Source: Sinimarinibacterium arenosum
GTDB taxonomy: Bacteria > Pseudomonadota > Gammaproteobacteria > Nevskiales > Nevskiaceae
Assembly (NCBI RefSeq): GCF_005047655.1
Contig: NZ_SUKF01000002.1
Span: forward strand, 310,001 to 374,000
Direction of reading: 5' to 3'
DNA length: 64,000 bases
The first letter of the stretch is position 1. Every line of letters begins with the position of its first letter. The position numbers were made by a program, and so were the translations under genes. The notes beneath the pieces were generated by a model that had not been told where the DNA came from, searched no databases, and saw only the letters and a list, made by a program, of their open reading frames with translations. Shown piece after piece: positions 18,543 through 30,407 of the stretch.

Positions 18543-19115
18543 TCACTCCAGCAAAGGCTTCAATGCGACGTCGATCGCCTCGCGTGCCCGGAAAATACGG
18601 GACCGTACAGTGCCGATCGGACAATCCATCGCGCTGGCAATCTCTTCGTAGGACAAACCTTCCAGCTCGCGCAGCGTGATCGCCGTACGCAAATCGTCAG
18701 GCAGTTCCGAAATCGTCTCGGTAACGCGCTGTCTGATCTCATCCGTCAGCAACTCCGCCTCAGGCGTGTCCACGTCGCTTAGATGCTCAGTGTGGCCGTA
18801 AAGTTCAGCGTCAGCGATATCGATGTCCTGATCGGCCGGCCGGCGATTGCGAGAGACGATGTAGTTCTTGGCCGTATTGATGCCGATCCGGTACAGCCAC
18901 GTGTAGAACGCAGACTGGCCGCGGAACCCTGGGAGGGCGCGCCAGGCGCGAATGAACGTCTCCTGCGCCACATCAGGCGCATCGGCGTCGCCAACCAGTC
19001 GCCCCACCAGCTGGACGATCTTGTACTGGTACTTGCGCACCAGCAGTTCGAACGCGCGCTGGTCGCCGGACTGTGCCCGGGTCACCAGTTGTTCGTCGAT
19101 ACTCGTTTCGGACAT
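18543..19115 (-). CDS. rpoE: RNA polymerase sigma-E factor (RpoE/AlgU)
   Basis: This is an ECF sigma factor for envelope stress. Region 2 includes FELLVRKYQYKIVQLVGRLV and DVAQETFIRAWRALP, and region 4 includes ISELPDDLRTAITLRELEGL with the HTH IASAMDCPIGTVRSRIFRAR. The length of 190 residues matches AlgU/RpoE. It heads the rpoE-rseA-rseB-rseC-mucD set and is divergent from nadB, an order shared with Pseudomonas and E. coli. The 242-bp gap to nadB shows no convincing sigma-E box. Confidence 0.96.
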   Translation of the reverse strand: MSETSIDEQLVTRAQSGDQRAFELLVRKYQYKIVQLVGRLVGDADAPDVAQETFIRAWRALPGFRGQSAFYTWLYRIGINTAKNYIVSRNRRPADQDIDIADAELYGHTEHLSDVDTPEAELLTDEIRQRVTETISELPDDLRTAITLRELEGLSYEEIASAMDCPIGTVRSRIFRAREAIDVALKPLLE

Positions 19116-19357
19116 GCGCGCGTAGTCTAGTAAACGTCAGCTCGTGGGCCGCGTAAGGTGGTCAGCGGTTCGTGTGTCGTTATGCGATCGCCGAACATCG
19201 CGTCACCCAACTTGGTGCCGCGCCGAGGCATCGCCCCCAAACCGGCGCGACAACCGCATAATCCGCTGATTGTACCAATCTGGCAGTATCCAACCTCAAG
19301 CGCTGCGGCACCTCGCGGCAACGCTTGCAGCCCGTTCATCGACAACAGATCTTCCGC

Positions 19358-20947
19358 ATGAAGCGAACCGACGTATTGGTCATCGGCAGCGGCGCCGGCG
19401 GCTTGTCCTGCGCGTTGCGCCTGGCGCAAGCCGGTATCGCGGTCACCGTGGTATCCAAGGGACCGTTGAGCGGGGGCAGCACGCTGTGGGCGCAGGGCGG
19501 CATTTCCGCGGTGCTGGACGCCGAGGATTCAGTCGAACATCACGTCCATGACACGCTGGTCGCAGGTGCCGGACTGTGCGACGAACAGGCGGTCCGCTTC
19601 ACCGTGGAGCGCGGCGCCAGCAGCGTGCGCTGGCTGATCAACCAGGGCGTCGAATTCACCCGTGACGAGGACGATCAGCGCGAACTGCATCTGACCCGCG
19701 AAGGCGGCCACAGTCACCGCCGCGTGGTCCACGCAGCCGATGCGACCGGGCGCGCCGTCGAAACCACGTTGTCCAGCCTCGCCGCCGCCCACCCGAACAT
19801 TCAGGCATTGGAAAATACGCTTGCGGTCGACCTGATCGTCGACGCCGGACTGAAACGCGTCGTTGGCGCCTATCTGCTCGACGTCGAAGCCGGGGGCGTC
19901 CGCGCCGTTACTGCACGCGCGGTGGTCCTGGCCACTGGTGGCGCCAATCAGGTCTATCTGTACTCGAGCAACCCCAACGGCGCCTCCGGCGATGGCATTG
20001 CCATGGCATGGCGCGCCGGTTGCCGGATCGCCAACATGGAGTTCATGCAGTTTCATCCCACCTGCATGTTTCATCCGGACGCGCGTAATTTCCTGATCAG
20101 CGAAGCCTTGCGCGGTGAGGGTGCGCTTCTGCGCCTCCCGAACGACGATGGCAGCCCGGGTGAACGCTTCATGCCGCGCTTCGACGAGCGCGCGGAGCTG
20201 GCGCCGCGCGACATCGTTGCACGCGCGATCGACCATGAAATGAAGCGACTCGGCCTCAAGCATGTGCTGCTGGACATCACGCACAAGCCCGCCGACTTCA
20301 TCCGCAGCCACTTCCCCAGCATTCATGCACGCTGTCTGGAACTCGGCATCGACATCACGAAGGAGCCGATTCCGGTGGTGCCGTCGGCCCACTTCACCTG
20401 TGGTGGGGTTCTCACCGATCTGCGAGCCCGTACCGACGTTGCCGGGCTGTATGCCGTCGGCGAGGTTGCCTGCACCGGCCTGCACGGCGCCAATCGTCTG
20501 GCCTCGAACTCCTTGCTCGAATGCCTGGTTTTCGCCCAGGCGGCGGCCGAAGACCTGATCGCGAATCTGCCCGGGGTCCCGCCGCAGCCGGACGCGGCGC
20601 CCTGGGACGAAAGCCGCGTCACCGATTCCGACGAGGATGTCGTGGTTTCACACAACTGGCTGGAATTGCGCACGTTCATGTGGGACTACGTTGGCATCGT
20701 GCGCACCACGAAGCGCCTGCAGCGCGCGCAGCACCGTATCGACTTGCTGCAGCAAGAGATCCAAGAGTACTACGGCAACTATCGCATCAGTGCGGACCTG
20801 ATCGAACTCCGAAATCTGGTCACAGTCGCGGATCTGATCGTGCGCTCGGCACTGTCTCGACCTGAGAGCCGCGGTCTGCACTACACGCTGGACTATCCGG
20901 ACACCCGCACCGAGTCGGTCATTACGGTCCTGCCCGGCCGCGGCTGA
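19358..20947 (+). CDS. nadB: L-aspartate oxidase
   Basis: NadB is an FAD enzyme that oxidises L-aspartate to iminoaspartate in NAD synthesis. From ATG 19358 the 529-residue protein starts [17 protein letters not shown] (FAD-binding GxGxxG), continues with [15 protein letters not shown] and [18 protein letters not shown], and has the catalytic region [10 protein letters not shown] and [15 protein letters not shown]. The C-terminal helical domain is complete. A TTG 33 nt upstream is less likely as start. It is divergent from rpoE. Confidence 0.94.
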   Translation: MKRTDVLVIGSGAGGLSCALRLAQAGIAVTVVSKGPLSGGSTLWAQGGISAVLDAEDSVEHHVHDTLVAGAGLCDEQAVRFTVERGASSVRWLINQGVEFTRDEDDQRELHLTREGGHSHRRVVHAADATGRAVETTLSSLAAAHPNIQALENTLAVDLIVDAGLKRVVGAYLLDVEAGGVRAVTARAVVLATGGANQVYLYSSNPNGASGDGIAMAWRAGCRIANMEFMQFHPTCMFHPDARNFLISEALRGEGALLRLPNDDGSPGERFMPRFDERAELAPRDIVARAIDHEMKRLGLKHVLLDITHKPADFIRSHFPSIHARCLELGIDITKEPIPVVPSAHFTCGGVLTDLRARTDVAGLYAVGEVACTGLHGANRLASNSLLECLVFAQAAAEDLIANLPGVPPQPDAAPWDESRVTDSDEDVVVSHNWLELRTFMWDYVGIVRTTKRLQRAQHRIDLLQQEIQEYYGNYRISADLIELRNLVTVADLIVRSALSRPESRGLHYTLDYPDTRTESVITVLPGRG

Positions 20948-21067
20948 ACGCCTGTCCGCCCCTTTCCGGTGCGTACGGCGCATTGACACGGATCAGTTCG
21001 CGCTCGCTCAGATCGCACCATCATCTCGCACCAGATATCGACAGATATCGTGATCGGAGATGAAGCG

Positions 21068-21697
21068 ATGAAAACGATGAAACCCATGGGGATCGCCCTC
21101 GCCGCGCTGGCCGCTGTTGCGGCATTGGGAAGCGCAACTGCAACTGCGGCCGAAAGTCCGCTGATGTTCCGCGTTGGCGTGCACAATGTTGACCCGAAAT
21201 CCGACAACGGCACGATTGCCGGTGGCGCGTACGACGTTACTGTCGACAGTCAGGTCGGTCCGACGATCAACATCGATTATTACCTGACGCCGAATCTCGC
21301 GATCGACGTCCTCGGTGCACTGCCGTTCAAGCACGATATCAATCTCAACGGCGCCAAGGCCGGCTCAACCAAACACCTGCCGCCGACCGTGTCTGTGCAG
21401 TATCACTTCATGCCGACTGCCGCGATTGATCCGTACGTCGCCATCGGCGTGAACTACACGATGTTCTGGGAAGACAAGCTCGATAACAACGGGCCCGCCT
21501 TGGAACTGGACAATTCATGGGGTCTTGCAGGTCAGGTCGGCGTCGACTTCGCGCTGAGCACGGACCGCAAGTGGGTGCTGGGAGTGGATGTGCGCTACAT
21601 CGACATCGACACCGACGTCAAAGTCGGCGGCGCCGATGTCGGCACTGTCCAGATTGATCCGCTGGCCTACGGCGTCAACGTCGGATACCGCTACTAG
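21068..21697 (+). CDS. OmpW-family outer membrane protein
   Basis: This small eight-stranded beta-barrel porin has 209 residues from ATG 21068, which follows GGAGA by 7 nt. A signal peptide (GIALAALAAVAALGSATATA) is followed by amphipathic strands, and the barrel end reads YGVNVGYRY with the terminal aromatic residue needed for BAM insertion. OmpW proteins take up small hydrophobic compounds. Upstream are a TTGACA element (20983-20988) and two copies of AGATATCG (21033-21040 and 21043-21050), possible promoter and operator parts. A strong terminator follows. Confidence 0.9.
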   Translation: MKTMKPMGIALAALAAVAALGSATATAAESPLMFRVGVHNVDPKSDNGTIAGGAYDVTVDSQVGPTINIDYYLTPNLAIDVLGALPFKHDINLNGAKAGSTKHLPPTVSVQYHFMPTAAIDPYVAIGVNYTMFWEDKLDNNGPALELDNSWGLAGQVGVDFALSTDRKWVLGVDVRYIDIDTDVKVGGADVGTVQIDPLAYGVNVGYRY

Positions 21698-21744
21698 ACC
21701 TGCGTACAGAGCGCCTGATCGGGCGCGTTATGCGCCCGTCATTT

Positions 21745-21773
21745 GGGGAGCGACCTCTGGTCGTTCCCCTTTT
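21745..21773 (+). terminator. Rho-independent terminator after the ompW-like gene
   Basis: An 11-bp stem (one G-T pair) is formed by GGGGAGCGACC at 21745-21755 and GGTCGTTCCCC at 21759-21769 with a TCT loop, followed by TTTT. A second GGGCGC/GCGCCC hairpin (21721-21737) lies just before it. It is oriented to stop rightward transcription. Confidence 0.88.
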
Positions 21774-21783
21774 CTGCTGCCGG

Positions 21784-22227
21784 TCACACCGACGACAAAC
21801 GCGCTCGCAAACGGCGCAAGGACTCGCCGTCCAGTTCGTCACCGAGAATCAGGCGCGAGATGCTCCGCCGACGACCAGCGTGCCGTAGGCGCAACAGCAA
21901 CAGCGACGAATGCACGATCGAGTCTTCCGCAAGCTCTACCTCGGACTGCGCGCCATTGGCATGCACCGCGGTCCAACTGCCATCGGCATGCCAGATCAGA
22001 CGAGTCACCGCCTGCGGACCAAAGCCCAGCGACGGGTGACGCCTCAACCATAGCCAAGAACCAGCGATCGCCGCCAGCAGGGTCAGCATCGGTGCGGTTG
22101 GCAGTCCGCTCGCCATCAACAGCGCCAGCATCAGTGCATGCAAGCCGAACAGCCATCGCAGCGCCCGGAATGACGGGCGCAGACTCAGATCAACGGTAGA
22201 TGCGAAGCTGTTCGATGATGACGGCAT
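21784..22227 (-). CDS. ygfX: YgfX/CptA-like membrane protein
   Basis: From the ATG at 22227 this is a 147-residue protein with two adjacent membrane helices (LFGLHALMLALLMASGL and APMLTLLAAIAGSWLWL) and a C-terminal cytoplasmic domain containing the WHADGSW stretch. This is the YgfX pattern. YgfX is encoded beside sdhE in gammaproteobacteria and has been proposed to work with it, with an older CptA toxin claim still debated. The start overlaps the sdhE end by 38 nt; a nearer non-ATG start cannot be excluded. Confidence 0.78.
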   Translation of the reverse strand: MPSSSNSFASTVDLSLRPSFRALRWLFGLHALMLALLMASGLPTAPMLTLLAAIAGSWLWLRRHPSLGFGPQAVTRLIWHADGSWTAVHANGAQSEVELAEDSIVHSSLLLLRLRHAGRRRSISRLILGDELDGESLRRLRARLSSV

Positions 22228-22426
22228 AGTCTTCGGGCACCGGTTCATAGCCCATGGTCCAGGCCCAGATGTCGGGATCCTCGGCCAGAGTGACCAGTCG
22301 CAGGAACTCCGCTTTCTCCGCCGGTGGCGCCTGCTCAAAGCGCGCGGCGTAGTAGCGCTCCATCATGACATCGAGTTCCTTCATGCCGCGCCGCAGCAGC
22401 CAGCGCAGTCGTCCGTCATGACTCAT
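22190..22426 (-). CDS. sdhE: FAD assembly factor SdhE
   Basis: SdhE promotes covalent attachment of FAD to SdhA. The 78-residue protein has the flavinylation motif RGMKE (residues 13-17) and typical downstream EDPDIWAWTMG. An AGGAGA site lies before ATG 22426; the longer upstream frame is non-conserved. It follows sdhB by about 70 nt in the same direction, so the assembly factor is directly linked to its client. Confidence 0.94.
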   Translation of the reverse strand: MSHDGRLRWLLRRGMKELDVMMERYYAARFEQAPPAEKAEFLRLVTLAEDPDIWAWTMGYEPVPEDYAVIIEQLRIYR

Positions 22427-22495
22427 GCTTGTCTCCTGTGAACGAAAAGGGCGGCCAAGCCGCCCCGTTCGATCCAAAATAATCCAGCGTCACGC

Positions 22496-23281
22496 TCAGA
22501 TCTTGCGCTCAACGACCATCTTCTTGACCTCCGCGATCGCCTTGGCGGGATTGAGTCCCTTCGGGCAGGTCTTGGAGCAATTCATGATCGTGTGGCAGCG
22601 ATACAGCTTGAATGGATCTTCCAGTGCATCCAGGCGCTCGCCGGTCGCTTCATCGCGCGAGTCGACCAGCCAGCGGTAGGCCTGCAACAGGATTGCCGGG
22701 CCGAGGTAGCGATCGGAGTTCCACCAGTAGCTCGGGCAACTGGTGGAACAGCACGCACACAGAATGCACTCGTACAGACCGTCGAGTTTGGCACGATCCG
22801 CCTCGGATTGCAGACGCTCGCGCGTCGGCGCCGCCGAGTCGGTTTTCAACCAAGGCTCGATCGATGCCAGCTGCGCATAGAAATGCGTCAGATCGGGCAC
22901 CAGATCCTTGACCACCGGCATGTGCGGCAGCGGATAGATCGAGACGTCGCCCTTGATCTCGTCGCAGGACTTGATGCACGCCAGCGTGTTGGTGCCGTCG
23001 ATGTTCATCGCGCATGAGCCGCAAATCCCTTCGCGGCACGAGCGGCGGAACGTCAGCGTCGCGTCGGTCTCGTTTTTGATCTTGATCAGCGCGTCGAGCA
23101 CCATCGGCCCGCAGCTGTCCATGTCGACCTCGTAGTTGTCGACGCGCGGATTGGCGCCGGTCTCGGGGTCGTAGCGGTAGATCTTGAACGTCTTGACGTT
23201 CTTGCTGCCGGCTGGAGCCTTGAAGGTCTTGCTGGCAGCCTTGTCGATCTTCGAATTTTGCGGAAGCGAAAACTGAGCCAT
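22496..23281 (-). CDS. sdhB: Succinate dehydrogenase iron-sulfur subunit
   Basis: SdhB carries electrons from FAD to ubiquinone in Complex II. The 261-residue protein has the 2Fe-2S cysteines in CREGICGSC and LAC, and the C-terminal 4Fe-4S and 3Fe-4S ligands in [16 protein letters not shown] and [20 protein letters not shown] 23281 lies 20 nt after the sdhA stop. Confidence 0.97.
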   Translation of the reverse strand: MAQFSLPQNSKIDKAASKTFKAPAGSKNVKTFKIYRYDPETGANPRVDNYEVDMDSCGPMVLDALIKIKNETDATLTFRRSCREGICGSCAMNIDGTNTLACIKSCDEIKGDVSIYPLPHMPVVKDLVPDLTHFYAQLASIEPWLKTDSAAPTRERLQSEADRAKLDGLYECILCACCSTSCPSYWWNSDRYLGPAILLQAYRWLVDSRDEATGERLDALEDPFKLYRCHTIMNCSKTCPKGLNPAKAIAEVKKMVVERKI

Positions 23282-23300
23282 GTCGATATCGTCCTGCTGA

Positions 23301-25094
23301 TCAGTACTTGCGGGCCACCGGCGGAATATGTTCCACCTCGGCATCCAGCGGCTGCATGTGCACCGGGCGGAAGTCGATCTTCACGTCCTTGTCGTCGGTC
23401 CGCCACGCGATCGTGTGCTTCATCCAGTTCTGGTCGTCGCGATCCTTGATGTCGTCGCGTGCATGCGCGCCGCGAGACTCTTCGCGATTCTCGGCGCCGA
23501 CGATCGTCAGCAGCGCCTGGCCCATCAGGTTGTCGAGCTCCAGCGTCTCGGCCAGATCGGAGTTCCAGATCATGCCGCGATCGGTCACGCCCAGATCCTG
23601 CGTGAAGTTGTCGATGACGCCCTTGAGCTTTTCAATGCCCTCGCGCATCAGATCGCCCTCGCGGAACACCGCGCAGTGCTTCTGCATGGTCTTCTGCATG
23701 TCCAGACGGATCTGCGCGGTCGAGCTGCCGCCCTTGGCGTTGCGGAAGCCGTCCAGACGCGCCAGCGCCTTCTCTTCCGAAGCGCCGGAGATTTTCTTGT
23801 GCGGTGTGCCCGGCTTGACCAGCTCGGCGGCGCGGATCGCCGCAGCGCGGCCGAACACGACCAGATCCAGCAACGAGTTCGAACCCAGGCGGTTGGCGCC
23901 GTGCACCGACACGCAGGCCGCTTCGCCGACCGCCATCAACCCCGGCACCACGCTGTCCGGATTGCCATCCTTCAGGGTCACAACTTCACCGGTGTACAGC
24001 GACGGGATGCCGCCCATGTTGTAGTGCACGGTCGGCACCACCGGGATCGGCTCCTTGGTCACGTCGACGCCGGCGAAGATCTTCGCCGACTCGGAGATCC
24101 CCGGCAGGCGTGCGTGCAGCACTTCCGGCCCCAGGTGCTCCAGGTGCAGATGAATATGGTCGGCTTCGGCGCCGACACCGCGACCTTCGCGGATTTCGGT
24201 TGCCATCGCGCGCGACACCATGTCACGCGGGGCGAGGTCCTTCACGCTCGGCGCGTAGCGCTCCATGAAGCGCTCGCCGTCCTTGTTGGTCAGGTAGCCG
24301 CCTTCACCACGCGCGCCTTCGGTAATCAGACAGCCCGAGCCATAGATGCCGGTCGGGTGGAACTGCACGAACTCCAGATCCTGCAGCGGCAGGCCGGCAC
24401 GCAGCACCATGCCGCCACCGTCACCAGTGCAGGTGTGCGCCGAGGTCGCCGAGAAGAACGCACGGCCGTAGCCACCGGTCGCCAGGATCACCAGATGCGA
24501 ACGGAAGCGGTGCAACTGTCCGGTCGCCAGATCCCAGGCCAGCACGCCGCAGCAGCTGCCGTCCTCGTCCATCAGCAGATCGAGCGCGAAATACTCGATG
24601 AAAAACTGCGCCTTGCACTTCAGCGACTGCTGATACAGCGTGTGCAGCATTGCGTGACCGGTGCGGTCAGCGGCGGCGCAGGTGCGCTGCGCCGGTGGCC
24701 CCTTGCCGAATTCGGTGGTCATGCCGCCGAACGGACGCTGGTAGATCTTGCCGTCCGGGGTGCGCGAGAACGGCACGCCGTAGTGTTCCAGCTCGATGAT
24801 TGCGGGGATCGCCTCGCGCGTCATGTACTGGATCGCGTCCTGGTCGCCGAGCCAGTCGGAACCCTTGACGGTGTCATAGAAGTGCCAACGCCAGTCGTCG
24901 CGGCCCATGTTGGCCAGCGCCGCGGAGATGCCGCCCTGTGCCGCGACGGTGTGCGAACGCGTCGGGAACAGCTTGGTGATGTTCGCCGTCTTCAGGCCGG
25001 ATTCGGCCAGACCCAGGGTCGCGCGCAATCCGGAACCACCGGCGCCGACAACCACTGCGTCGTATTCGTGATGAATGATCTCGTAAGCAGCCAT
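23301..25094 (-). CDS. sdhA: Succinate dehydrogenase flavoprotein subunit
   Basis: SdhA oxidises succinate to fumarate. The 597-residue protein begins [20 protein letters not shown], has the covalent-FAD histidine H48 in [11 protein letters not shown], the HPTGIYG stretch, and active-site residues around RGEGG and [18 protein letters not shown]. The start at ATG 25094 excludes a long in-frame upstream extension that overlaps sdhD. It is the fourth gene of the sdhAF4-sdhCDAB operon. Confidence 0.97.
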   Translation of the reverse strand: MAAYEIIHHEYDAVVVGAGGSGLRATLGLAESGLKTANITKLFPTRSHTVAAQGGISAALANMGRDDWRWHFYDTVKGSDWLGDQDAIQYMTREAIPAIIELEHYGVPFSRTPDGKIYQRPFGGMTTEFGKGPPAQRTCAAADRTGHAMLHTLYQQSLKCKAQFFIEYFALDLLMDEDGSCCGVLAWDLATGQLHRFRSHLVILATGGYGRAFFSATSAHTCTGDGGGMVLRAGLPLQDLEFVQFHPTGIYGSGCLITEGARGEGGYLTNKDGERFMERYAPSVKDLAPRDMVSRAMATEIREGRGVGAEADHIHLHLEHLGPEVLHARLPGISESAKIFAGVDVTKEPIPVVPTVHYNMGGIPSLYTGEVVTLKDGNPDSVVPGLMAVGEAACVSVHGANRLGSNSLLDLVVFGRAAAIRAAELVKPGTPHKKISGASEEKALARLDGFRNAKGGSSTAQIRLDMQKTMQKHCAVFREGDLMREGIEKLKGVIDNFTQDLGVTDRGMIWNSDLAETLELDNLMGQALLTIVGAENREESRGAHARDDIKDRDDQNWMKHTIAWRTDDKDVKIDFRPVHMQPLDAEVEHIPPVARKY

Positions 25095-25108
25095 GTTCAG
25101 GTGTTTCC

Positions 25109-25498
25109 TCAGGCGAGCGCGATCTTGAGCACGGCAAAAATGCCGGCAGCCGCAGCGATGGCGTGGACGAATTTGTTCAGCATCAGCACCGTCAGTTTGG
25201 ATGCCGGAGCCGCCACGTAGTCCTCGATCACAACCTGCACACCCAGCATCGAGTGATACAGCGTGGCTGCGAGGAATAGCACCAGGGTCACAGCCACCGA
25301 TGGCGCTGAAATCCAGTACGCCAGCGCGGCATAGCTGGTATTTCCAGTTGCCAGCTTGGCGATCGAAAACACGAACCACAGCGACAACGGAACCAGGGCC
25401 AGCGCGGACACGCGCTGCACCCAGAAATGGTGGACACCATCCTTGGCCGAACCGAGGCCGCGCGCACGCGACAGCGGAGAACGCAAATCATTGCTCAT
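25109..25498 (-). CDS. sdhD: Succinate dehydrogenase membrane anchor subunit
   Basis: The 129-residue protein has three membrane helices and helps bind haem b and ubiquinone. The N-terminal [20 protein letters not shown] and the histidine in [17 protein letters not shown] are typical SdhD features. It lies between sdhC (12 nt) and sdhA (14 nt). Confidence 0.93.
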   Translation of the reverse strand: MSNDLRSPLSRARGLGSAKDGVHHFWVQRVSALALVPLSLWFVFSIAKLATGNTSYAALAYWISAPSVAVTLVLFLAATLYHSMLGVQVVIEDYVAAPASKLTVLMLNKFVHAIAAAAGIFAVLKIALA

Positions 25499-25510
25499 GG
25501 CGGGTCTCCC

Positions 25511-25912
25511 TTATGCCAAGCGGGCGACCGCCCAGGCCGCCACGGTGAGAACCAGCGAAACCAGCACCACCGCGTAACCGGAGCGTTCGGCGGTCTTCAG
25601 ATCGAAGCCCATGCCGACATCCCAGAACAGGTGACGGACGCCGTTACCGAGGTGATACATCAGCGCCCAGGTCCAGCAGAACAGCAGGATCTGGCCGTAC
25701 CACGCGGTGATATGCGGACCGACCATCGCGTAAATTTTGGGGCCTCCTGCCATCGCGGTCAGCCAGCCAACCACCAACAGCGCACCTGCGGTCAGTCCGA
25801 TTCCGGTAATCCGGTGAGCGAACGACAGCAGCGAAGTCCATTGGAAACGGTAGTACTGCCCCAGCATGAAGGGCGATAGCGGACGCGGGTCCGCGGGTGT
25901 TTTGCTGCTCAT
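25511..25912 (-). CDS. sdhC: Succinate dehydrogenase cytochrome b556 subunit
   Basis: The 133-residue protein has three membrane helices. The quinone-site signature RPLSPFMLGQYYRFQWTSLL and SFAHRITGIGL, and the haem-ligand region ALMYHLGNGVRHLFWD, are complete. A GGGGGAG site precedes the ATG at 25912. It is preceded by the sdhAF4-like gene. Confidence 0.94.
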   Translation of the reverse strand: MSSKTPADPRPLSPFMLGQYYRFQWTSLLSFAHRITGIGLTAGALLVVGWLTAMAGGPKIYAMVGPHITAWYGQILLFCWTWALMYHLGNGVRHLFWDVGMGFDLKTAERSGYAVVLVSLVLTVAAWAVARLA

Positions 25913-25957
25913 TCCGGCTCCCCCACGAAGGGACGTGAAGACGTGAAACTAGAAGTA

Positions 25958-26194
25958 TCAGAAATCGATGCACCGACCGTTTTTTTCCCAGTCGCCATAG
26001 CGCGTCGGTTCCAATCCGTCGCTGCGGCCGCCAATTTCCCTAACCTGCTCCTGTTTCGGCGCCGTTGCCGGGAGCTGTTCTTCTGATGCGGGATCCTGCT
26101 TCTGCATCTGCTTCAGCAGCGCAGACAACGGCACCGGTTCGTCTGCCGGAGCAGGCGGAACGGCGCTTGGTTTGAGATCCTGATGGTCGGACAC
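25958..26194 (-). CDS. SdhAF4-like protein (DUF1674), Complex II assembly factor
   Basis: The C-terminus EIGGRSDGLEPTRYGDWEK followed by NGRCIDF is the DUF1674 signature of succinate dehydrogenase assembly factor 4, which binds flavinylated SdhA and protects it before docking. A GTG at 26194 gives 78 residues with a variable, proline-rich N-terminal half, the usual layout. Longer upstream translation would overlap the divergent ygfZ start and is not supported. It is the first gene of the sdh cluster. Confidence 0.82.
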   Translation of the reverse strand: MSDHQDLKPSAVPPAPADEPVPLSALLKQMQKQDPASEEQLPATAPKQEQVREIGGRSDGLEPTRYGDWEKNGRCIDF

Positions 26195-26251
26195 TGGATA
26201 ATCGAGGCGGCTTAGCCGTAATAGTGTGACAAATTTAGACTGCTTCCGGCA

Positions 26252-27175
26252 ATGAATACGACCATTGGACTCCCTCTTGACGAGCTGACGCTGCTGCGCG
26301 CGAGTGGCGCCGACGCGCGCGAGTTTCTGCAAGGCCAGCTCAGCAGCGATCTGCGCAAGCTGAGTCCCCAGGCGGCACAGATCAGCAGCTACAACAGCCC
26401 CAAGGGGCGCATGCTGGCAGTCCTGCACCTGATTCAGGACGAGGAATCGGTCCTGATCGAGCTGCATGCATCGATCGCCTCGGCGGTCATCGGGCGACTG
26501 CGCATGTTCGTGTTGCGCTCCCGTGTGACGCTGGACGAACCAGGCCCTGCACTGCGCAGTATTGGCCTGATCGGGCCAGACGCCGCATCCGCGCTGGCCG
26601 CCCTGGGCCTGAGCACGCCAGACGCTGCGATGGCCTGCAGCCGCAATGGTGATGGCCTGTGCGCATTACGGCGCCACGGCGCCACGCCGCGCTACAGCGT
26701 TGTCGGCCCTGGCGCGGCCGTCGAAGCGGCTGCACAGACACTGAGCCGGAGCTGCACCCTCAATTTGGACGCACCATTCGAGGTCTGGCGTCGGGCGCAG
26801 ATCGAAGCCGGGGAGCCGGTCGTGGTCACGGCCACCAGCGATCATTTTGTACCGCAGATGGCCAATCTGGACCAGCTCGGCGGCATTGCCTTCGACAAAG
26901 GCTGCTACACCGGCCAGGAGATCGTCGCCCGTCTGCACTACCTCGGCAATTTGAAGCGGCGCCTGTTCGTCTGCGACCTCGACGGCGCGGCGCCGCAGGC
27001 CGGTGACGACGTGCTGTCCGGCGACAGCACCGTCGGCGAAATCGTCGATGCCGTCGGCGATGGCCACAGCGCCATCGCCAGTGCCGTGCTACAGCTCGAA
27101 CATGTCGCAGCGCAGGATCTGCGACTGCGCAGCGGAGCAAGCCTGCGCCCGCGCATTTCAAGTAGATCGACCTGA
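26252..27175 (+). CDS. ygfZ: tRNA-modifying/folate-binding protein YgfZ
   Basis: YgfZ is a folate-dependent protein that supports Fe-S enzymes such as MiaB. The 307-residue protein has an aminomethyltransferase-like fold and the diagnostic motif DKGCYTGQE with C218. It is divergent from the sdh cluster. In E. coli ygfZ lies next to sdhE-ygfX; here sdhCDAB sits between them. Confidence 0.9.
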   Translation: MNTTIGLPLDELTLLRASGADAREFLQGQLSSDLRKLSPQAAQISSYNSPKGRMLAVLHLIQDEESVLIELHASIASAVIGRLRMFVLRSRVTLDEPGPALRSIGLIGPDAASALAALGLSTPDAAMACSRNGDGLCALRRHGATPRYSVVGPGAAVEAAAQTLSRSCTLNLDAPFEVWRRAQIEAGEPVVVTATSDHFVPQMANLDQLGGIAFDKGCYTGQEIVARLHYLGNLKRRLFVCDLDGAAPQAGDDVLSGDSTVGEIVDAVGDGHSAIASAVLQLEHVAAQDLRLRSGASLRPRISSRST

Positions 27176-27322
27176 AGCAGCAATGCCGCTCAAACCGTCG
27201 ATGTCACCCGATTACCCCTCCGGAACTGCAGTGGCCTGATCGGGTCTGCTATCTATCCGGAAGCAAATCGCTTCAAGCCCATCTGGCCCCTTGGCCCTGC
27301 CCGCCCCTGGAAACCCCGCTCC

Positions 27323-28861
<1,539 letters not shown>

Positions 28862-28907
28862 GCACTTATTTGGTGCAACATCTCAGGCCGATCTACGGAG
28901 CCTGCCG

Positions 28908-30389
28908 ATGAACCTCCTGCACGCGATCCGCGCCGCCGCCTCTGGCAGTGCCCTGATGCTGGCCGCCAATGCAATGGCGATGAGCCCCAGCGTCGACGAT
29001 CTCGATCTCGTCCCGATGCACGCGGTTCCCCAGGCCATCAGCAGCAAGGCCGTCGCAGCGGCGGAAGCCGTCAAGGGCGCCGGCCCCTACCCGATCGCCG
29101 CCAATGTCGATCTGCCCGTCTCGCTGAATATGGGCCTGTGGGATCGCAGCGACGATGGTCGTGCGCGCTGGCGCGCACGCGCCTACTCGGCCGGCGCGCA
29201 GATGTTGATTCTCGAATTCAAACAATTCGAACTGCCCGCCGGCGCCGACCTTTGGATCTATGCCGCCGACGGGCATAGCGTGCGCGGCCCATTCACCCAA
29301 GCCAATCAGACCGACGAGGGCACTCTGTGGACCCCCTGGGTCGCCGGCGATACCGCCGTCATCGAGTTGCGCGTGCCCGACGCCGACCGCGACGCCGTCG
29401 CATTGGAACTCGGCAAGCTGGCCCACGGTTTTCGCAATGCGCGGGATCTGGGCGCTTCGGGCTCATGCAACATCGACACCGCCTGTAGCCAGGGCAATGA
29501 GTGGCGTGCCGAAATCAGATCGGAAGTGAAGCTGCAGATCCCGGCCACGCTGACGGTCGGCTTGTGCTCCGGCACCCTAGTCAACACCCTGCGCGGCGAC
29601 GGCACACCCTATGTGCTGACGGCAAACCACTGCGGAATTGGCACGCTGGGCAGCCCGGCTTCAGGCGTCGTGAGCTATTTCAATTTTGACAACAGCAGTT
29701 GCGGGGGCGTCGACGATGCCAGCGACGCGCAAAGCATCACTGGATCGACCTTGCGCGCCAATGACAATGGCACCGATTTCGCGCTGATCGAACTGGGCAG
29801 CAAACCGCCGTCCAGCTACAACGTCTACTACGCGGGCTGGGACGCCAGCGGCAGCGGCGGCAACTCCGGCGTCGGTCTGCATCATCCTTCCGGCGATGCC
29901 AAAAAGATCAGCGTCTTCACCCAGCCCCTGCAGGCCAGCAGCGTGCAGCTGCAGTTGCTGGGCCCCAACATTCCGGCCTGGCGCGTCCCGTCCTGGTCCC
30001 AGGGCGTCACCGAACCCGGCTCCTCAGGCTCCGGCCTGTGGAACCAGAATCACCGGCTGGTGGGTACTTTGTCCGGCGGCAGCTCCGGCTGCGACGGCAG
30101 TTCTGGCAATGGCCTTGATGACTATTACGCACGCATCGCAACCCAGTGGAAGGCGAACAACGCGGCTTCCGGTCAGCTCAAGGCATGGCTTGATCCGGAC
30201 AGCAGCGGTCAAAACCAGGTCGCTGGACGCAATGCGGGCGCCGGCAGCACTTCGGGCGGCAGCTCCGGCGGCGGCGCAAGCGGCGGCGGTGGCAGCGGTG
30301 GGGGTGGCGCCATCAGTCCCGCGGTATTGCTGACCTTGGGCCTGCTAGCGCTGGGACGTCGCCGTACGCCGAAATTCGGCAAACACTGA
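28908..30389 (+). CDS. Secreted trypsin-fold endopeptidase with GlyGly-CTERM tail (second copy)
   Basis: The 493-residue paralogue of the preceding gene has the same plan: signal peptide (SGSALMLAANAMAM), prodomain, and protease domain with catalytic H241 (TANHCG), D290 (GTDFALIE) and S373 (GSSGSG). The C-terminus is a glycine/serine-rich stretch, then AVLLTLGLLALGRRR, again a GlyGly-CTERM-type tail. It has a Gly-rich linker in place of the Thr-Pro linker. GGAG precedes the ATG; the two genes are probably one operon formed by tandem duplication and divergence. Confidence 0.88.
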   Translation: MNLLHAIRAAASGSALMLAANAMAMSPSVDDLDLVPMHAVPQAISSKAVAAAEAVKGAGPYPIAANVDLPVSLNMGLWDRSDDGRARWRARAYSAGAQMLILEFKQFELPAGADLWIYAADGHSVRGPFTQANQTDEGTLWTPWVAGDTAVIELRVPDADRDAVALELGKLAHGFRNARDLGASGSCNIDTACSQGNEWRAEIRSEVKLQIPATLTVGLCSGTLVNTLRGDGTPYVLTANHCGIGTLGSPASGVVSYFNFDNSSCGGVDDASDAQSITGSTLRANDNGTDFALIELGSKPPSSYNVYYAGWDASGSGGNSGVGLHHPSGDAKKISVFTQPLQASSVQLQLLGPNIPAWRVPSWSQGVTEPGSSGSGLWNQNHRLVGTLSGGSSGCDGSSGNGLDDYYARIATQWKANNAASGQLKAWLDPDSSGQNQVAGRNAGAGSTSGGSSGGGASGGGGSGGGGAISPAVLLTLGLLALGRRRTPKFGKH

Positions 30390-30407
30390 GGAAGACCCAG
30401 GCACCGC

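Noticed and set aside
19116-19357. Sigma-E autoregulatory promoter upstream of rpoE
   Set aside because: Only GAACC-like fragments are present and spacing to a -10 does not fit; nothing reliable could be called.
23328-25220. 630-codon plus-strand frame opposite sdhA
   Set aside because: It is a mirror of the GC-rich sdhA coding strand with no family motifs.
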